Shown piece after piece: positions 52,618 through 62,055 of a DNA stretch of 64,000 bases. The stretch comes from Arcticibacter sp. (GTDB lineage Bacteria > Bacteroidota > Bacteroidia > 2-12-FULL-35-15), in the NCBI GenBank assembly GCA_021155045.1, contig JAJNQB010000016.1, positions 68,710 to 132,709 on the forward strand. The letters are read 5' to 3'. Within the stretch, counting starts at the first letter, position 1. Every line of letters starts with the position of its first letter. The notes below the pieces were generated by a model. That model saw only the letters and a list, made by a program, of their open reading frames with translations. It searched no databases and was not told where the DNA came from. A program made the position numbers and the translations under genes.

Positions 52618-52852
52618 TTTTTACAAATAATAAATAAGGCAATTTAGGTCATTTTTTGATAATAAGCAAAAAGTAGTAATTCTTGTACTTTCCGCAAGTT
52701 ATCTTAACTGATATATTGTTAATGCCGATAGAGAGGTTATTCGGATTAAAAAACCACAAGGTGTATTGGGTTAATAAAGATAGCGTATCGTAGGCAGTTC
52801 AAATAATGAACTGCCTATTTTAGGATAAAATACATGTTCAAAGTCAAATAAT
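52618..52852. other. Non-coding divergent region with a palindromic repeat
   Basis: This lies between the lipoprotein gene and the promoter of the zapA-rny block. Apart from the interspersed palindrome at 52787-52824, nothing is recognised: no credible reading frame and no tRNA-like structure. Confidence 0.4.
52787..52824. repeat. Palindromic interspersed repeat, copy 2
   Basis: TAGGCAGTTCA-AATAA-TGAACTGCCTA (52791-52817): a perfect 11-bp stem and 5-base loop. With its flanks it matches 28296-28332 in reverse orientation with one base difference in the stem. Confidence 0.65.
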
Positions 52853-52883
52853 TTTGCTTTAATGATATCAAAATGTATATTTG
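52853..52883 (+). promoter_or_regulatory. Consensus promoter of the zapA-rny block (TTTG-N19-TATATTTG)
   Basis: TTTG at 52853-52856 and TATATTTG at 52876-52883 with a 19-base spacer, an exact Bacteroidota -33/-7 match. The ATG at 52917 follows 33 bases later. Confidence 0.7.
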
Positions 52884-52916
52884 TAAAATATTGAATAACA
52901 GAAATAAACATTGATT

Positions 52917-53201
52917 ATGAACGATTTAACTTCACCTATAAGCGACTTAAAACAAAAAATTGAAAAATTAGTAACTTTACACGGTCAATTAAAAAGCGAA
53001 AACGACCGTTTACAAGCAGAAAACACTACTTTTAAACAACAATTAGCCGAACAAAAAAAAGAGATTGAGGCTTTAAAAACCAATAATCAAGAATTAACAA
53101 AAAATAAAAACGAAGAACAAAACAAAATAATTACAGATACAAAAACGCAGATTAGTGAGTTGGTGCAAGAAATAGACAATTGCATCACTCTTTTGAAGTA
53201 A
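52917..53201 (+). CDS. Short coiled-coil protein upstream of zapA (ZapB-like)
   Basis: A 94-residue protein that is almost entirely coiled coil: heptads from ISDLKQKIEKLVTLHGQLKS through ENDRLQAENTTFKQQLAEQK to ISELVQEIDNCITLLK. A TTG two codons upstream is a less likely start. It precedes zapA by 22 bases on the same transcript. Such proteins regularly sit before zapA in Bacteroidota and may act like ZapB, bridging the Z-ring. Its role is inferred from position and coiled coil. Confidence 0.72.
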   Translation: MNDLTSPISDLKQKIEKLVTLHGQLKSENDRLQAENTTFKQQLAEQKKEIEALKTNNQELTKNKNEEQNKIITDTKTQISELVQEIDNCITLLK

Positions 53202-53223
53202 TTAGATTACGATAACAAATAAA

Positions 53224-53517
53224 ATGGCAGATATATCATTAAAAGTTGTAATAGCCGGTCGTACATACCCTCTAACTGTAAAACAGGAAGATGAGCAACC
53301 CGTATTAGCGGCTGCTAAAATGATTAATGATAAAGTAAAAGAATTTGAACAAAACTATTCCGTTCGCGACAAACAAGATTTACTTGCTATGAGCGCACTA
53401 AATTTAATAGCTACTATTCAAAATACTCCTAAAAAAGAGCCTGAGTTGGATGATGAACTTAACCAACTTGATTTATTTGTTTCTGACTACCTTCAAAAAG
53501 AGAATGATGCAGTTTAA
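53224..53517 (+). CDS. zapA: Cell division protein ZapA
   Basis: A 97-residue protein with the ZapA N-terminal strand-helix head (ISLKVVIAGRTYPLTVKQED) followed by the AAKMINDKVKEFEQNYSVRD helix and LAMSALNLIATIQN coiled-coil stalk. ZapA crosslinks FtsZ filaments at the division site. It lies between the coiled-coil gene and rny. Confidence 0.9.
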   Translation: MADISLKVVIAGRTYPLTVKQEDEQPVLAAAKMINDKVKEFEQNYSVRDKQDLLAMSALNLIATIQNTPKKEPELDDELNQLDLFVSDYLQKENDAV

Positions 53518-53647
53518 TTGTTCTTAACAATTGATTGTAAACAAAACTTTTCTAATCCGCATTTATTAAGGCTTCAATGTACTAATTTAGCTTTTTGAAT
53601 TGGAAACACTGAAGGATGAATTAAACAAATTAACTATTTTAAACATT

Positions 53648-55198
53648 ATGGACTCGAATACAATTATATTTATAGGAATAGGGGCTTTGGCAGGCATACT
53701 CTTAGGTGTGCTAATTACTTACTTAATAGTAAAAAAAGCTAACCAAAGCAAAGCAAACAATATTATTAAAGAGGCGGAGGCAGAAGCTGAAGTAATTAAA
53801 AAAGACAAAATACTTCAGGCAAAAGAAAAATTTTTGCAATTAAAAGCAGAACACGAAAAGTCTATCAACGAAAAAAATCAAGCAATACAAATTGCTGAAA
53901 ATAAAATTAAACAAAAAGAACAATCTCTTTCGCAAAAGCAAGAACAGGTGCAACGCAAAGATCAAGAGTTGGACACCTTGCGAGGAAACCTTACCCATCA
54001 ATTAGAAATACTAACGGCTAAACAAACAGAAGTAGAAAAATTCCATAGACGTCAAGTAGAGCAATTGGAAACATTAAGTGGCTTATCGGCTGAAGAAGCA
54101 AAAGCACAATTGGTAGAAAGTTTAAAAGCGGAAGCTAAAACAGATGCAATGTCACACATTAAAGATATTGTGGAGGAAGCTAAAATTAATGCTAACAAAG
54201 AAGCCAAAAAGATTGTTATTCAAACAATTCAACGTGTGGCTACTGAACATGCCATAGAAAATTCGGTTTCGGTATTCAACATCGAAAATGATGAGATAAA
54301 AGGAAGAATTATTGGTCGTGAAGGTAGAAACATTCGCGCTTTAGAAGCTGCTACAGGAATTGAAATTATTGTGGATGATACTCCTGAAGCAATCATTCTT
54401 TCTGGTTTCGACCCTGTTCGTAGAGAGATTGCTCGCTTATCATTACATCAATTGGTTACAGATGGCAGAATTCATCCTGCACGTATTGAAGAGGTAGTAG
54501 AAAAAGTTAAAAAACAAATTGAAGAAGAAATTATTGAAACAGGAAAACGTACGTGTATTGATTTAGGAATTCATGGTTTACATCCTGAATTAATTCGTAT
54601 GGTTGGGCGTATGAAATACCGTTCGTCATACGGACAAAACTTATTGCAACATTCACGAGAAGTAGCCAACCTTTGTGCTACTATGGCTGCAGAGCTTGGC
54701 GTAAATATTAAATTAGCTAAACGTGCTGGTTTATTACATGATATTGGAAAAGTTCCTGATGACTCTCCGGAAGTTCCACATGCTATCTTAGGTATGCAAT
54801 TGGCTGAAAAATTTAAAGAAAAAGCAGAAGTATGCAATGCTATTGGAGCTCATCACGATGAAATAGAAATGAATACTTTGATTGCTCCAATTGTTCAAGT
54901 ATGTGATGCTATCAGTGGTGCTAGACCTGGAGCAAGACGTGAAGTTGCAGAACAATACATCAAACGATTAAAAGATTTAGAAGCATTAGCATTATCATAC
55001 CCTGGTGTTGAAAAAACATACGCTATACAAGCAGGCAGAGAATTACGTGTGATTGTAGCAAGTGATAAAGTTTCGGATAAAGATTCAGAAACATTGTCGT
55101 TTGATATTTCTCAACGTATTCAAACAGAAATGACATACCCAGGACAAGTAAAAGTTACTGTTATTAGAGAAACAAGATCTGTTAATTATGCTAAATAG
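53648..55198 (+). CDS. rny: Ribonuclease Y
   Basis: A 516-residue protein from ATG at 53648; a TTG at 53600 would add 16 residues and is less likely. It has an N-terminal membrane anchor ([20 protein letters not shown]), a long coiled coil (about residues 35-170), a KH domain ([20 protein letters not shown]), and an HD domain ([34 protein letters not shown]) with the metal-binding HD. It starts mRNA decay by endonucleolytic cleavage at the membrane. It follows zapA; a strong terminator follows. Confidence 0.96.
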   Translation: MDSNTIIFIGIGALAGILLGVLITYLIVKKANQSKANNIIKEAEAEAEVIKKDKILQAKEKFLQLKAEHEKSINEKNQAIQIAENKIKQKEQSLSQKQEQVQRKDQELDTLRGNLTHQLEILTAKQTEVEKFHRRQVEQLETLSGLSAEEAKAQLVESLKAEAKTDAMSHIKDIVEEAKINANKEAKKIVIQTIQRVATEHAIENSVSVFNIENDEIKGRIIGREGRNIRALEAATGIEIIVDDTPEAIILSGFDPVRREIARLSLHQLVTDGRIHPARIEEVVEKVKKQIEEEIIETGKRTCIDLGIHGLHPELIRMVGRMKYRSSYGQNLLQHSREVANLCATMAAELGVNIKLAKRAGLLHDIGKVPDDSPEVPHAILGMQLAEKFKEKAEVCNAIGAHHDEIEMNTLIAPIVQVCDAISGARPGARREVAEQYIKRLKDLEALALSYPGVEKTYAIQAGRELRVIVASDKVSDKDSETLSFDISQRIQTEMTYPGQVKVTVIRETRSVNYAK

Positions 55199-55219
55199 CA
55201 GAAACTAAATTTAATATTC

Positions 55220-55261
55220 GATAGCACAAAACAATATTCGTTTTGTGCTATCATTTTTTTA
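55220..55261 (+). terminator. rny rho-independent terminator
   Basis: GATAGCACAAAAC-AATATTC-GTTTTGTGCTATC, a perfect 13-bp stem, followed by ATTTTTTT. The next gene starts only 7 bases after the T-run. Confidence 0.88.
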
Positions 55262-55267
55262 TAGAGC

Positions 55268-56542
55268 ATGCTTAAAAAGTATTTTTCTTTTTCGTCAGAT
55301 TTTACTAAAAACACTTTTACGCTAGTGATTGGAACTGTTATTGCTCAAGCTATTCCCTTTGCTCTTCATCCCTTATTAAGAAGATTGTATTCTGCCGAAG
55401 ACTTTGGTGCAATGGCTGTTTACCTCAATATTTTTGGTGTAATTACTATTGTTTCGGCTTTGCGTTATGAAGCAGCAATTGTATTGCCAAAAAGAGATAA
55501 CGAAGCAGCAAATGTACTTTCATTAGCTTTTATCATTAATATTTTTTTTAGTTTATTAGTGTTGCTATCGCTTGTCTTTTTTAAAAAAGAAATAATTACA
55601 TTCATCAACTTCCCTGAAAAATATGCTAACTTTTTATTCTTTCTGCCATTTGCCAGTTTGTTTTTTGGCGCATATCAAAGCATCAATTATTGGTTAATTC
55701 GCCACAAAGCATTTAAAGCTTCTACATCAAACAAAATTATCAGAAGAGTGGTAGAAGGAGCTACTCAAACAGCATTAGGCTTTGTAAAATTTCCAGGGGG
55801 CTTGTTTATTGGCGATTTGTTAGGGAACTTTTCAAATGCTTTGTCTGGGATAAGGCAATCATTTAAAAACAAGTTTTCATTTTCAAGCATTTCAGTCAAA
55901 AAAATAAAATTTGTTTCTAAAAAATACGATGAATATCCTAAGTATAATGTATTGCCAACATTACTGAGTAGCGCAGCAAATGTATTACCATTTTTAATCA
56001 TCAATAAAATTTATTCAACCGAAGTTGTTGGCTATTTAGATTTATCCAAACTTGTATTGTCCATTCCATTGATATTTATTTCTGCAACCATTTCACAAGT
56101 ACTGTTTCAGCAAATAACTGAAAAAAAGCATAATAAAATGAGTGTTAAAGCTGATTTGCGTAATGTATTAGCCATTTTATTGCTTGTTATTGTTCTTGAG
56201 ATTATTATTATTCTTTTTGCTGGACCGTGGTTGTTTTCATTCGTATTTGGTGAACAATATTCTTTATCAGGCGAATTTTCTCAAATACTTATTTTTAGTT
56301 TTGTTTTGAACTTTATCGGTTCTACATTTTCATCTGTATTTATTACGTTTGAAAAAATAAAATTAAACAGTGTATGGCAAACGTTTTATTTTGCGGCTAT
56401 TTGTAGCCTATTTTTTTGCAGAGGGCTTGATATTTTGATGTTTCTTAAAATATATGTAGGAATAGAAATGGTAATGCATTTAACATATTGCGTAATGATA
56501 TTTTCAATTGTTAATAAGTACGAAAAAAGTATAAAAAGCTAA
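55268..56542 (+). CDS. Second Wzx-like oligosaccharide flippase
   Basis: A 424-residue membrane protein with about 12 hydrophobic segments. TLVIGTVIAQAIPFALHPLL, RRLYSAEDFGAMAVYLNIFG and ALRYEAAIVLPKRDNEAANV are typical of the lipopolysaccharide-exporting Wzx/RfbX family. It differs strongly from the flippase at 50374, so the two may serve different glycans. It starts a run of six closely spaced genes. Confidence 0.88.
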   Translation: MLKKYFSFSSDFTKNTFTLVIGTVIAQAIPFALHPLLRRLYSAEDFGAMAVYLNIFGVITIVSALRYEAAIVLPKRDNEAANVLSLAFIINIFFSLLVLLSLVFFKKEIITFINFPEKYANFLFFLPFASLFFGAYQSINYWLIRHKAFKASTSNKIIRRVVEGATQTALGFVKFPGGLFIGDLLGNFSNALSGIRQSFKNKFSFSSISVKKIKFVSKKYDEYPKYNVLPTLLSSAANVLPFLIINKIYSTEVVGYLDLSKLVLSIPLIFISATISQVLFQQITEKKHNKMSVKADLRNVLAILLLVIVLEIIIILFAGPWLFSFVFGEQYSLSGEFSQILIFSFVLNFIGSTFSSVFITFEKIKLNSVWQTFYFAAICSLFFCRGLDILMFLKIYVGIEMVMHLTYCVMIFSIVNKYEKSIKS

Positions 56543-56543
56543 A

Positions 56544-57827
56544 ATGACTTTTTTAAACATAAAGCAATTGCCGAAAGATTTTTTGAGGTTAAAGTTGTTA
56601 CTACTTGTAATTGCTTTAATTTTAGAAGTATATTACAAATATCTTATTGTTCCTGAATATGAATATTATGGCTTTCATTGGGACTTCGATGTGTGGAAAT
56701 ACAGTTTTTCTAAATTAGGTTTATTTCTTTTATTCTATCTATCCTTCATTTTATTTGATAAAAGTAAATTTCTTTATGTTGTCTACTTGTTGTTGATTTT
56801 CTTTTTTTACATCCCTAATTCTATTTTATTTTCTATGGGTAATGGCACTTTGTCGCCCTTTTTAAGTAACTTGTTTTTTGTTGCTGTATTTATTTCAAGC
56901 GGATTCATACATTTCAAATTACCTAAATATGAAATATCTGAAAAAAATAGAATGTACGTTCTAATTGTGCTTTCATTGCTCTTTTTAATTCCAATTGTTT
57001 ATACTTTTAGAGGAGACATTAATTTAAAAACACTTTTACTAAAACAAATTTACCTTACAAGAGATGAATTTTCTGATAAGATGACAGGTGTCATTAATTA
57101 TTTTTATCATTTATCAGTAAAAACAATTTTGCCAATATCTCTAGTGTTTTTTATGATACGAAAAAAGCCTGCATTTATAGTAATTTACATATTAGCTCTA
57201 CTTTATCTTTTCGTAATTTCAGGGAACAAATTTGTATATTTTACAGCAATAACTTTAGTTTGTTTTTATTATGTTGGAAAAGATTATACTTCAAAAATCC
57301 GATATTTCTTTATAGTAACTATACTCCTCTTTGCTCTGTTTCCAATAATTGATTATGCAATAATTAAAAGTGTAAAACCTATTTTTTCAGGAACCTTTGT
57401 AAATCGTTTTTTGTTTATTCCTTCATTGCTTACTCAATGGTATTTTGATTTTTTTGAAGGAAAACCTTTTTATTTTGCAGAAAGCCACTTTTTCAATCAT
57501 TTTGTAAAAAGCCCTTACGATATGCCTGTAGGCTTTTTAATATCAAAAACGTATTTGAATACCACCGATACATATGCTAATAATGGGATTGTTTCAGACG
57601 GTTTTATGAATTTGGGTTATTTTGGGGTACTCCTTTTTTCATTTTTATTTTCATTGCTTTTTGCTTTATTCAATTCTATAAAAGTAAATATTGGCTACTT
57701 TGGAATGTTTTTTAGTTACATATACATAATTTTGAGTGCACCTTTTATGAGTACGTTTATTACAGGAGGTATATTACTTTTTATTTTACTTGCTATATTT
57801 ATTTTAAAGAAAAAAGAAACGAATTAA
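56544..57827 (+). CDS. Wzy-like O-antigen/oligosaccharide repeat-unit polymerase
   Basis: A 427-residue protein with about 11-12 membrane segments. A long periplasmic loop (about residues 295-345: FEGKPFYFAESHFFNHFVKS) ends in TYANNGIVSDGFMNLGYFGV, the DGxxNxGxxG signature of oligosaccharide repeat-unit polymerases. It would join flipped units in the periplasm. It abuts the flippase (1-base gap) and the next glycosyltransferase. Confidence 0.8.
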   Translation: MTFLNIKQLPKDFLRLKLLLLVIALILEVYYKYLIVPEYEYYGFHWDFDVWKYSFSKLGLFLLFYLSFILFDKSKFLYVVYLLLIFFFYIPNSILFSMGNGTLSPFLSNLFFVAVFISSGFIHFKLPKYEISEKNRMYVLIVLSLLFLIPIVYTFRGDINLKTLLLKQIYLTRDEFSDKMTGVINYFYHLSVKTILPISLVFFMIRKKPAFIVIYILALLYLFVISGNKFVYFTAITLVCFYYVGKDYTSKIRYFFIVTILLFALFPIIDYAIIKSVKPIFSGTFVNRFLFIPSLLTQWYFDFFEGKPFYFAESHFFNHFVKSPYDMPVGFLISKTYLNTTDTYANNGIVSDGFMNLGYFGVLLFSFLFSLLFALFNSIKVNIGYFGMFFSYIYIILSAPFMSTFITGGILLFILLAIFILKKKETN

Positions 57828-57828
57828 G

Positions 57829-59073
57829 ATGAGTAATATTTCCTATCGCTTTGTTAGAGTTACAGATTATTATCCTCAATATTTGAAAAGGTATTATGAT
57901 AAAAATCAATCCGTTTGTTCTAAATCCTATAATGAGCAGTATCAGTTACTAACAAGTGATTCGTTTGAAATCGTAAGTAGTTATTCCAAAAATTTAAGTA
58001 AACTAAATGGAGTAGAAGCATACGATATAATTTCAAACGCAACTGTGCTTCAAGAAAAATGGCGCAAAGAAAATAATTTAGCTGCTGATATATCTAAGCA
58101 AGACCTTATTTTAGAGCAGTTAAAGCAACTTAAACCAAATGTAGTATGGATTGATGATTTTTCATTGATAGATGAAAAATGGAATTTAAAACTCAGACAA
58201 GAAGTCCCTTCAATAAAATTGCTACTCGGACATATTTGTGCGCCCTATAATGATGAAATAAAAGAAAAATTCAAACTTTTTGATATTATGTTTACTTGTA
58301 TTCCTTGCATGAAAAAAGATTTAAATGCACAAGGAATTAAGACATATTTGCTTTATCATTCTTTTGAGAAGTCAATTTTAGATAGAATAAATCAAAACAA
58401 TCTTTTTCCTGAAACAAATTTTTTATTTTCAGGTTCGCTTTACCCTGGCTCAGGTTTTCATAAAAGTAGGATAGAATATATTGAGCGTATGCTTAAATCA
58501 GGTATCAATATTGACTTGTATTGCAATCTTGAATCATTTAGAAAAGTGCTAACTAAAAAAATAATGTATTATACAATTAATGCATTCAAATCATTAGGGC
58601 TAGCAAAAATGATTGATAAGGTTTCGTTTTTGAGAAAAAACAAATCGTATGGAGATTTGCCAATTAAGTATTATTCTAAAAAATTATTGGCTTCTACAAA
58701 ACCTCCCGTGTTTGGTATTGAAATGTATCAACTGTTGGCTAAATCTAAGATTACATTTAACATTCATGGAGAGGTTGCTGAAAAATGTGCAGGAAACATT
58801 CGCTTGTTTGAAGCTACAGGCGTTGGAACTTGTTTGGTTACTGATTGGAAAGATAATATAACCGATTTATTTGAACCAGATAAAGAAATAATTACTTATA
58901 AAACTGTTGATGAGTGCATACAAAAAGTAAAATGGTTAATCGATAATCCCTCTGAAAGAGAAAAAATTGCACTTGCAGGACAAAGAAAAACGTTAGAATA
59001 CCATACTGTAGAAAATAGAGCGAAGAAGTTAAATGAAATCATAAAAGAAGAATTAGTTTACAAAACCTCTTAA
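57829..59073 (+). CDS. GT-B glycosyltransferase, CgeB-like C-terminus
   Basis: A 414-residue soluble protein. The C-terminal part ITFNIHGEVAEKCAGNIRLF, EATGVGTCLVTDWKDNITDL, FEPDKEIITYKTVDECIQK and REKIALAGQRKTLEYHTVEN is the Glyco_trans_1_2 domain found in CgeB-like proteins. The N-terminal half contains PNVVWIDDFSLIDEKW. The sugar is unknown. It lies 1 base after the polymerase gene and 4 before the next membrane protein gene. Confidence 0.8.
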   Translation: MSNISYRFVRVTDYYPQYLKRYYDKNQSVCSKSYNEQYQLLTSDSFEIVSSYSKNLSKLNGVEAYDIISNATVLQEKWRKENNLAADISKQDLILEQLKQLKPNVVWIDDFSLIDEKWNLKLRQEVPSIKLLLGHICAPYNDEIKEKFKLFDIMFTCIPCMKKDLNAQGIKTYLLYHSFEKSILDRINQNNLFPETNFLFSGSLYPGSGFHKSRIEYIERMLKSGINIDLYCNLESFRKVLTKKIMYYTINAFKSLGLAKMIDKVSFLRKNKSYGDLPIKYYSKKLLASTKPPVFGIEMYQLLAKSKITFNIHGEVAEKCAGNIRLFEATGVGTCLVTDWKDNITDLFEPDKEIITYKTVDECIQKVKWLIDNPSEREKIALAGQRKTLEYHTVENRAKKLNEIIKEELVYKTS

Positions 59074-59077
59074 ATTA

Positions 59078-60859
59078 ATGAATACAAATAGTAATAGTTC
59101 GAATAAAAAACATCTATTAGTATATTTGCTATTATTTCTTATTTCATTTGCTTTTTTAAGTGTTTTATATTGGGCAAGCGATAAGGGATTTGACTTGTCA
59201 GACGAAGGAGTCCATCTATATCTATATTCTAAATACAATACTGATTTTTTATTTGTAAGCAATTTCCATTTTGTCCAACATTATTTTTTTCCTTTTCTCG
59301 ATTGTTCTATAAAAACATTAAGGGTAGAAAGAATTTTTTTATCATTATTATCTTCAATTGTTTTTTCTTTTGCTCTTTATCATTTTATCAAAAGCAATTT
59401 TTTAGATTTAATGAAAAAAAAATTGTTTATAAATCTTTTTTTGTTTGTATTTTCTGGCACATTTCTATCCTATGCTTTCGGACCTCAAACGCCTTCATAC
59501 AATATTTTTTCGTCATTTATTATAACAATCATCTGTTCTCTATTTCTCTTTGATTCTAAATCTTTTAAAAATATATGGTACAGCATATTTAATTATTTGT
59601 TTGTTGGCTTTTTAACTGGGGCTCTTTTTTTTATAAAATTTCCTAATGCCATATTGGTATTTATTACTTTCCCTTTTTTTTATTATGTTTTTAATATCAA
59701 AAAAACAAAATCAATTCTCATTCCTTCATTTCAACTAATTTTAATTTTAGTTGGTTGTTTTTTATTTCAAGTTTCTTTCTGGGGAAATTTAAATGGTATT
59801 ATCACTTATATCAATGATTTTACGAGTTTGGTGAAAGAATATAAAACGCATGATAATACTGTTCTTGTTAGCGTTTATTTTCATTCACTAGCTGACATAG
59901 TTCTTCTGTTGTTTACAAAAAAATATATAATTATTTTATGTAGTATTATTTTATTGTTATGGAGTGCATATAAAAATAAAAAAGCACTTTTTTGCGTTTT
60001 TTTATTTACCCATGTTTTTTTGTTAATATACTACAACATATATTTAGGAGGAGAAGCCAATAAATTTGAACAAACAATTATATATTTATTGTGGATATCA
60101 TGTATAGTTATCTACCAGCTGGCAACTAAAAGAAACACTTTTGATTTTTCCAAAACGGTATTTTATTCCTTTTTGTTTTTATTGCCCATTTTATATTCTT
60201 TAGGCACATTAAATGCTATACAAGTTCAAGTTGTTTTTTATATGGCATCTTGGTTAACACTGTTGTACTTTTTAATTCAGAAAATTGAGTATTTTATTTT
60301 TAAAATTGCATTATACTCCTTATTTGTTTGCATGGCTTTTGTTCAATCTGCAGATGCAGTATTGTTTCATCCATACAGAATCAATGGTAATTTATTTAAT
60401 CAAAAAGAGGAACTGTTTTTAAATAGAAATGAAAAAATAAACGTTGATGCTGAATTCAAAAAAGGGATAAACAGCATTTCTTTATTACTTGAAAAATCAA
60501 ACATAAAAAAAGATGATTGCCTATTTCTTTATTCTGACGTTGTAGGACTTTCTTATATTTTTGACTATCAACTACCGACAATGCAGAATCCTTGGTTTGA
60601 TTCAAATTATGAAAATATAAACCTAAATACGTTAAAAAAATTCTATTCACAAAATCAATCCAAAAATGTTTACTATTTATTAGATAGCGAGCATTTGTTC
60701 TCCGATTCTTTCAAAAAAGGGTTTAAAAAAATGGGTATAGATTTTAATGTAGATTTTTATGCAGTTGGTAATGCAGTGGCTTTTTTTGATAATAAAATGC
60801 ATATTTTTACACTATTCGCACCAAAAAAGCTGTATAAAAACAATGAATTATATAAATAA
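59078..60859 (+). CDS. Multi-pass membrane protein, candidate GT-C glycosyltransferase
   Basis: A 593-residue protein with about 11-12 membrane segments and a C-terminal extracytoplasmic domain (about residues 455-593). After the first membrane segment comes SDKGFDLSDEGVHLYLYSKY. An acidic DEG motif in the first periplasmic loop is what GT-C lipid-linked sugar transferases (GT39/GT83 type) have. This would decorate a glycan or lipid in the periplasm. The assignment rests on topology and that motif only. Confidence 0.6.
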   Translation: MNTNSNSSNKKHLLVYLLLFLISFAFLSVLYWASDKGFDLSDEGVHLYLYSKYNTDFLFVSNFHFVQHYFFPFLDCSIKTLRVERIFLSLLSSIVFSFALYHFIKSNFLDLMKKKLFINLFLFVFSGTFLSYAFGPQTPSYNIFSSFIITIICSLFLFDSKSFKNIWYSIFNYLFVGFLTGALFFIKFPNAILVFITFPFFYYVFNIKKTKSILIPSFQLILILVGCFLFQVSFWGNLNGIITYINDFTSLVKEYKTHDNTVLVSVYFHSLADIVLLLFTKKYIIILCSIILLLWSAYKNKKALFCVFLFTHVFLLIYYNIYLGGEANKFEQTIIYLLWISCIVIYQLATKRNTFDFSKTVFYSFLFLLPILYSLGTLNAIQVQVVFYMASWLTLLYFLIQKIEYFIFKIALYSLFVCMAFVQSADAVLFHPYRINGNLFNQKEELFLNRNEKINVDAEFKKGINSISLLLEKSNIKKDDCLFLYSDVVGLSYIFDYQLPTMQNPWFDSNYENINLNTLKKFYSQNQSKNVYYLLDSEHLFSDSFKKGFKKMGIDFNVDFYAVGNAVAFFDNKMHIFTLFAPKKLYKNNELYK

Positions 60860-61646
60860 ATTAATAAAAAATTTTATTCCTCCAGTAGTTTTAAAAACAG
60901 CTACAGGCTTTTTTTATGGTTGGTCGGGAAACTACGAATCTTGGAAAGAAGCATCAGAAAAATGCACAGGATACGATAGCGATATAATTATTGAAAAAGT
61001 AAAAAATGCTTTATTAAAAGTAAAAAATGGTGAGGCTGTTTACGAGCGCGATTCCGTTATTTTCGATAAAATACACTATTCTTTTCCTTTGCTTTCGGCT
61101 CTTTCATACGTGGCATTGAAAAACAACTCTAAATTAAATGTTTTGGATTTTGGAGGTTCATTAGGGAGTAGTTATTTCCAAAACAGAACTTTTTTAGAAA
61201 AAATAGTCGATTTTAATTGGTGTATTGTCGAGCAAGAACATTTTGTTACGGAAGGGAAAAAAACATTTGCAGACGAAAAATTGCATTTTTATTATGATAT
61301 TGATAGTTGTTTGAAAGAGCATAGTGTTAATATTCTCGTTCTTTCATCGGTAATTCAATACATAGAAAAACCTTATGAATTTATTGCCTTTTTAACCTCA
61401 AAAAATATCGATTATGTTTTAATTGATAGAACACCGTTAATGCTTTCTGGAGCTGACAGATTGACCATACAAACAGTTCCAAAGAACATATACAAAGCCA
61501 AATACCCTTGCTGGTTGCTAAATCAAGATAAAGTGCTTTTGAGTTTTTTAAAGTCTTATGAAATTATTTTCGACACCGAATTGAGTGAAGCAATAAATAT
61601 TAACAATGCAGCGTATAAATCTTTCTTTTTAAAGAGGAAAGTATAG
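60843..61646 (+). CDS. TIGR04325 family putative methyltransferase
   Basis: A 267-residue protein from ATG at 60843, overlapping the previous gene by 17 bases; an in-frame start at 60759 would overlap it by 100 bases. FFYGWSGNYESWKEASEKCT, then GYDSDIIIEKV and LNVLDFGGSLGSSYFQNRTF (SAM-loop-like), CIVEQEHFV and LVLSSVIQYIEKPYEFI match the TIGR04325 (LIC12133) family, common in Leptospira and Bacteroidota O-antigen clusters. The methyl acceptor is unknown. Confidence 0.8.
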   Translation: MNYINKLIKNFIPPVVLKTATGFFYGWSGNYESWKEASEKCTGYDSDIIIEKVKNALLKVKNGEAVYERDSVIFDKIHYSFPLLSALSYVALKNNSKLNVLDFGGSLGSSYFQNRTFLEKIVDFNWCIVEQEHFVTEGKKTFADEKLHFYYDIDSCLKEHSVNILVLSSVIQYIEKPYEFIAFLTSKNIDYVLIDRTPLMLSGADRLTIQTVPKNIYKAKYPCWLLNQDKVLLSFLKSYEIIFDTELSEAININNAAYKSFFLKRKV

Positions 61647-61682
61647 CCATATTTTCATTAATTTCGAGGAAAATAAACTAGC

Positions 61683-62051
61683 ATGGCGTATCTAATCAAT
61701 CTTAAAACGTTTACCGATAAAAGAGGAAATTTAACTGTAATTGAAAAAGTTGTCCCTTTTGATATAAAGCGTATTTTTTATATCTACGGTGTTGACGATT
61801 CAATTAGGGGAGGACATAGGCATGTAAAGACAGTTCAAGCTGCTATTTGTATTCAAGGAAGCTGTATTATTTTTAATGATGACAACGAAACAAAACAAGA
61901 ATTTATTCTTGATTCGCCAGATAAATGTTTGATTTTAGAGCCGAAAGACTGGCACCAGATGCATTCATTCTCAAAAGATGCAATTCTAATGGTGTTAGCT
62001 TCAGAAACCTTTGAAGCATCCGATTATATTCACGAACCTTATTCAAAATAA
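61683..62051 (+). CDS. fdtA: FdtA/QdtA-type dTDP-4-keto-6-deoxyhexose 3,4-ketoisomerase
   Basis: A 122-residue cupin (WxcM-like): [40 protein letters not shown] (catalytic His pair) and [20 protein letters not shown]. It isomerises dTDP-4-keto-6-deoxyglucose to the 3-keto sugar for the aminotransferase encoded next. FdtA and QdtA differ in the C4 epimer formed, which I cannot resolve by eye. RmlA/RmlB, needed for the precursor, are not in the window. Confidence 0.88.
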   Translation: MAYLINLKTFTDKRGNLTVIEKVVPFDIKRIFYIYGVDDSIRGGHRHVKTVQAAICIQGSCIIFNDDNETKQEFILDSPDKCLILEPKDWHQMHSFSKDAILMVLASETFEASDYIHEPYSK

Positions 62052-62055
62052 TTAT

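Noticed and set aside
53600..53647. TTG-initiated extension of RNase Y
   Set aside because: The 16 extra residues precede the normal membrane anchor and are not family-like; ATG at 53648 gives the standard architecture.
60759..60842. N-terminal extension of the TIGR04325 gene
   Set aside because: It would overlap the upstream membrane protein gene by about 100 bases; the family N-terminus fits the ATG at 60843.
62011..62055. N-terminal extension of the DegT aminotransferase
   Set aside because: It overlaps the ketoisomerase gene; family members start at [11 protein letters not shown], preceded by a 4-base spacer.
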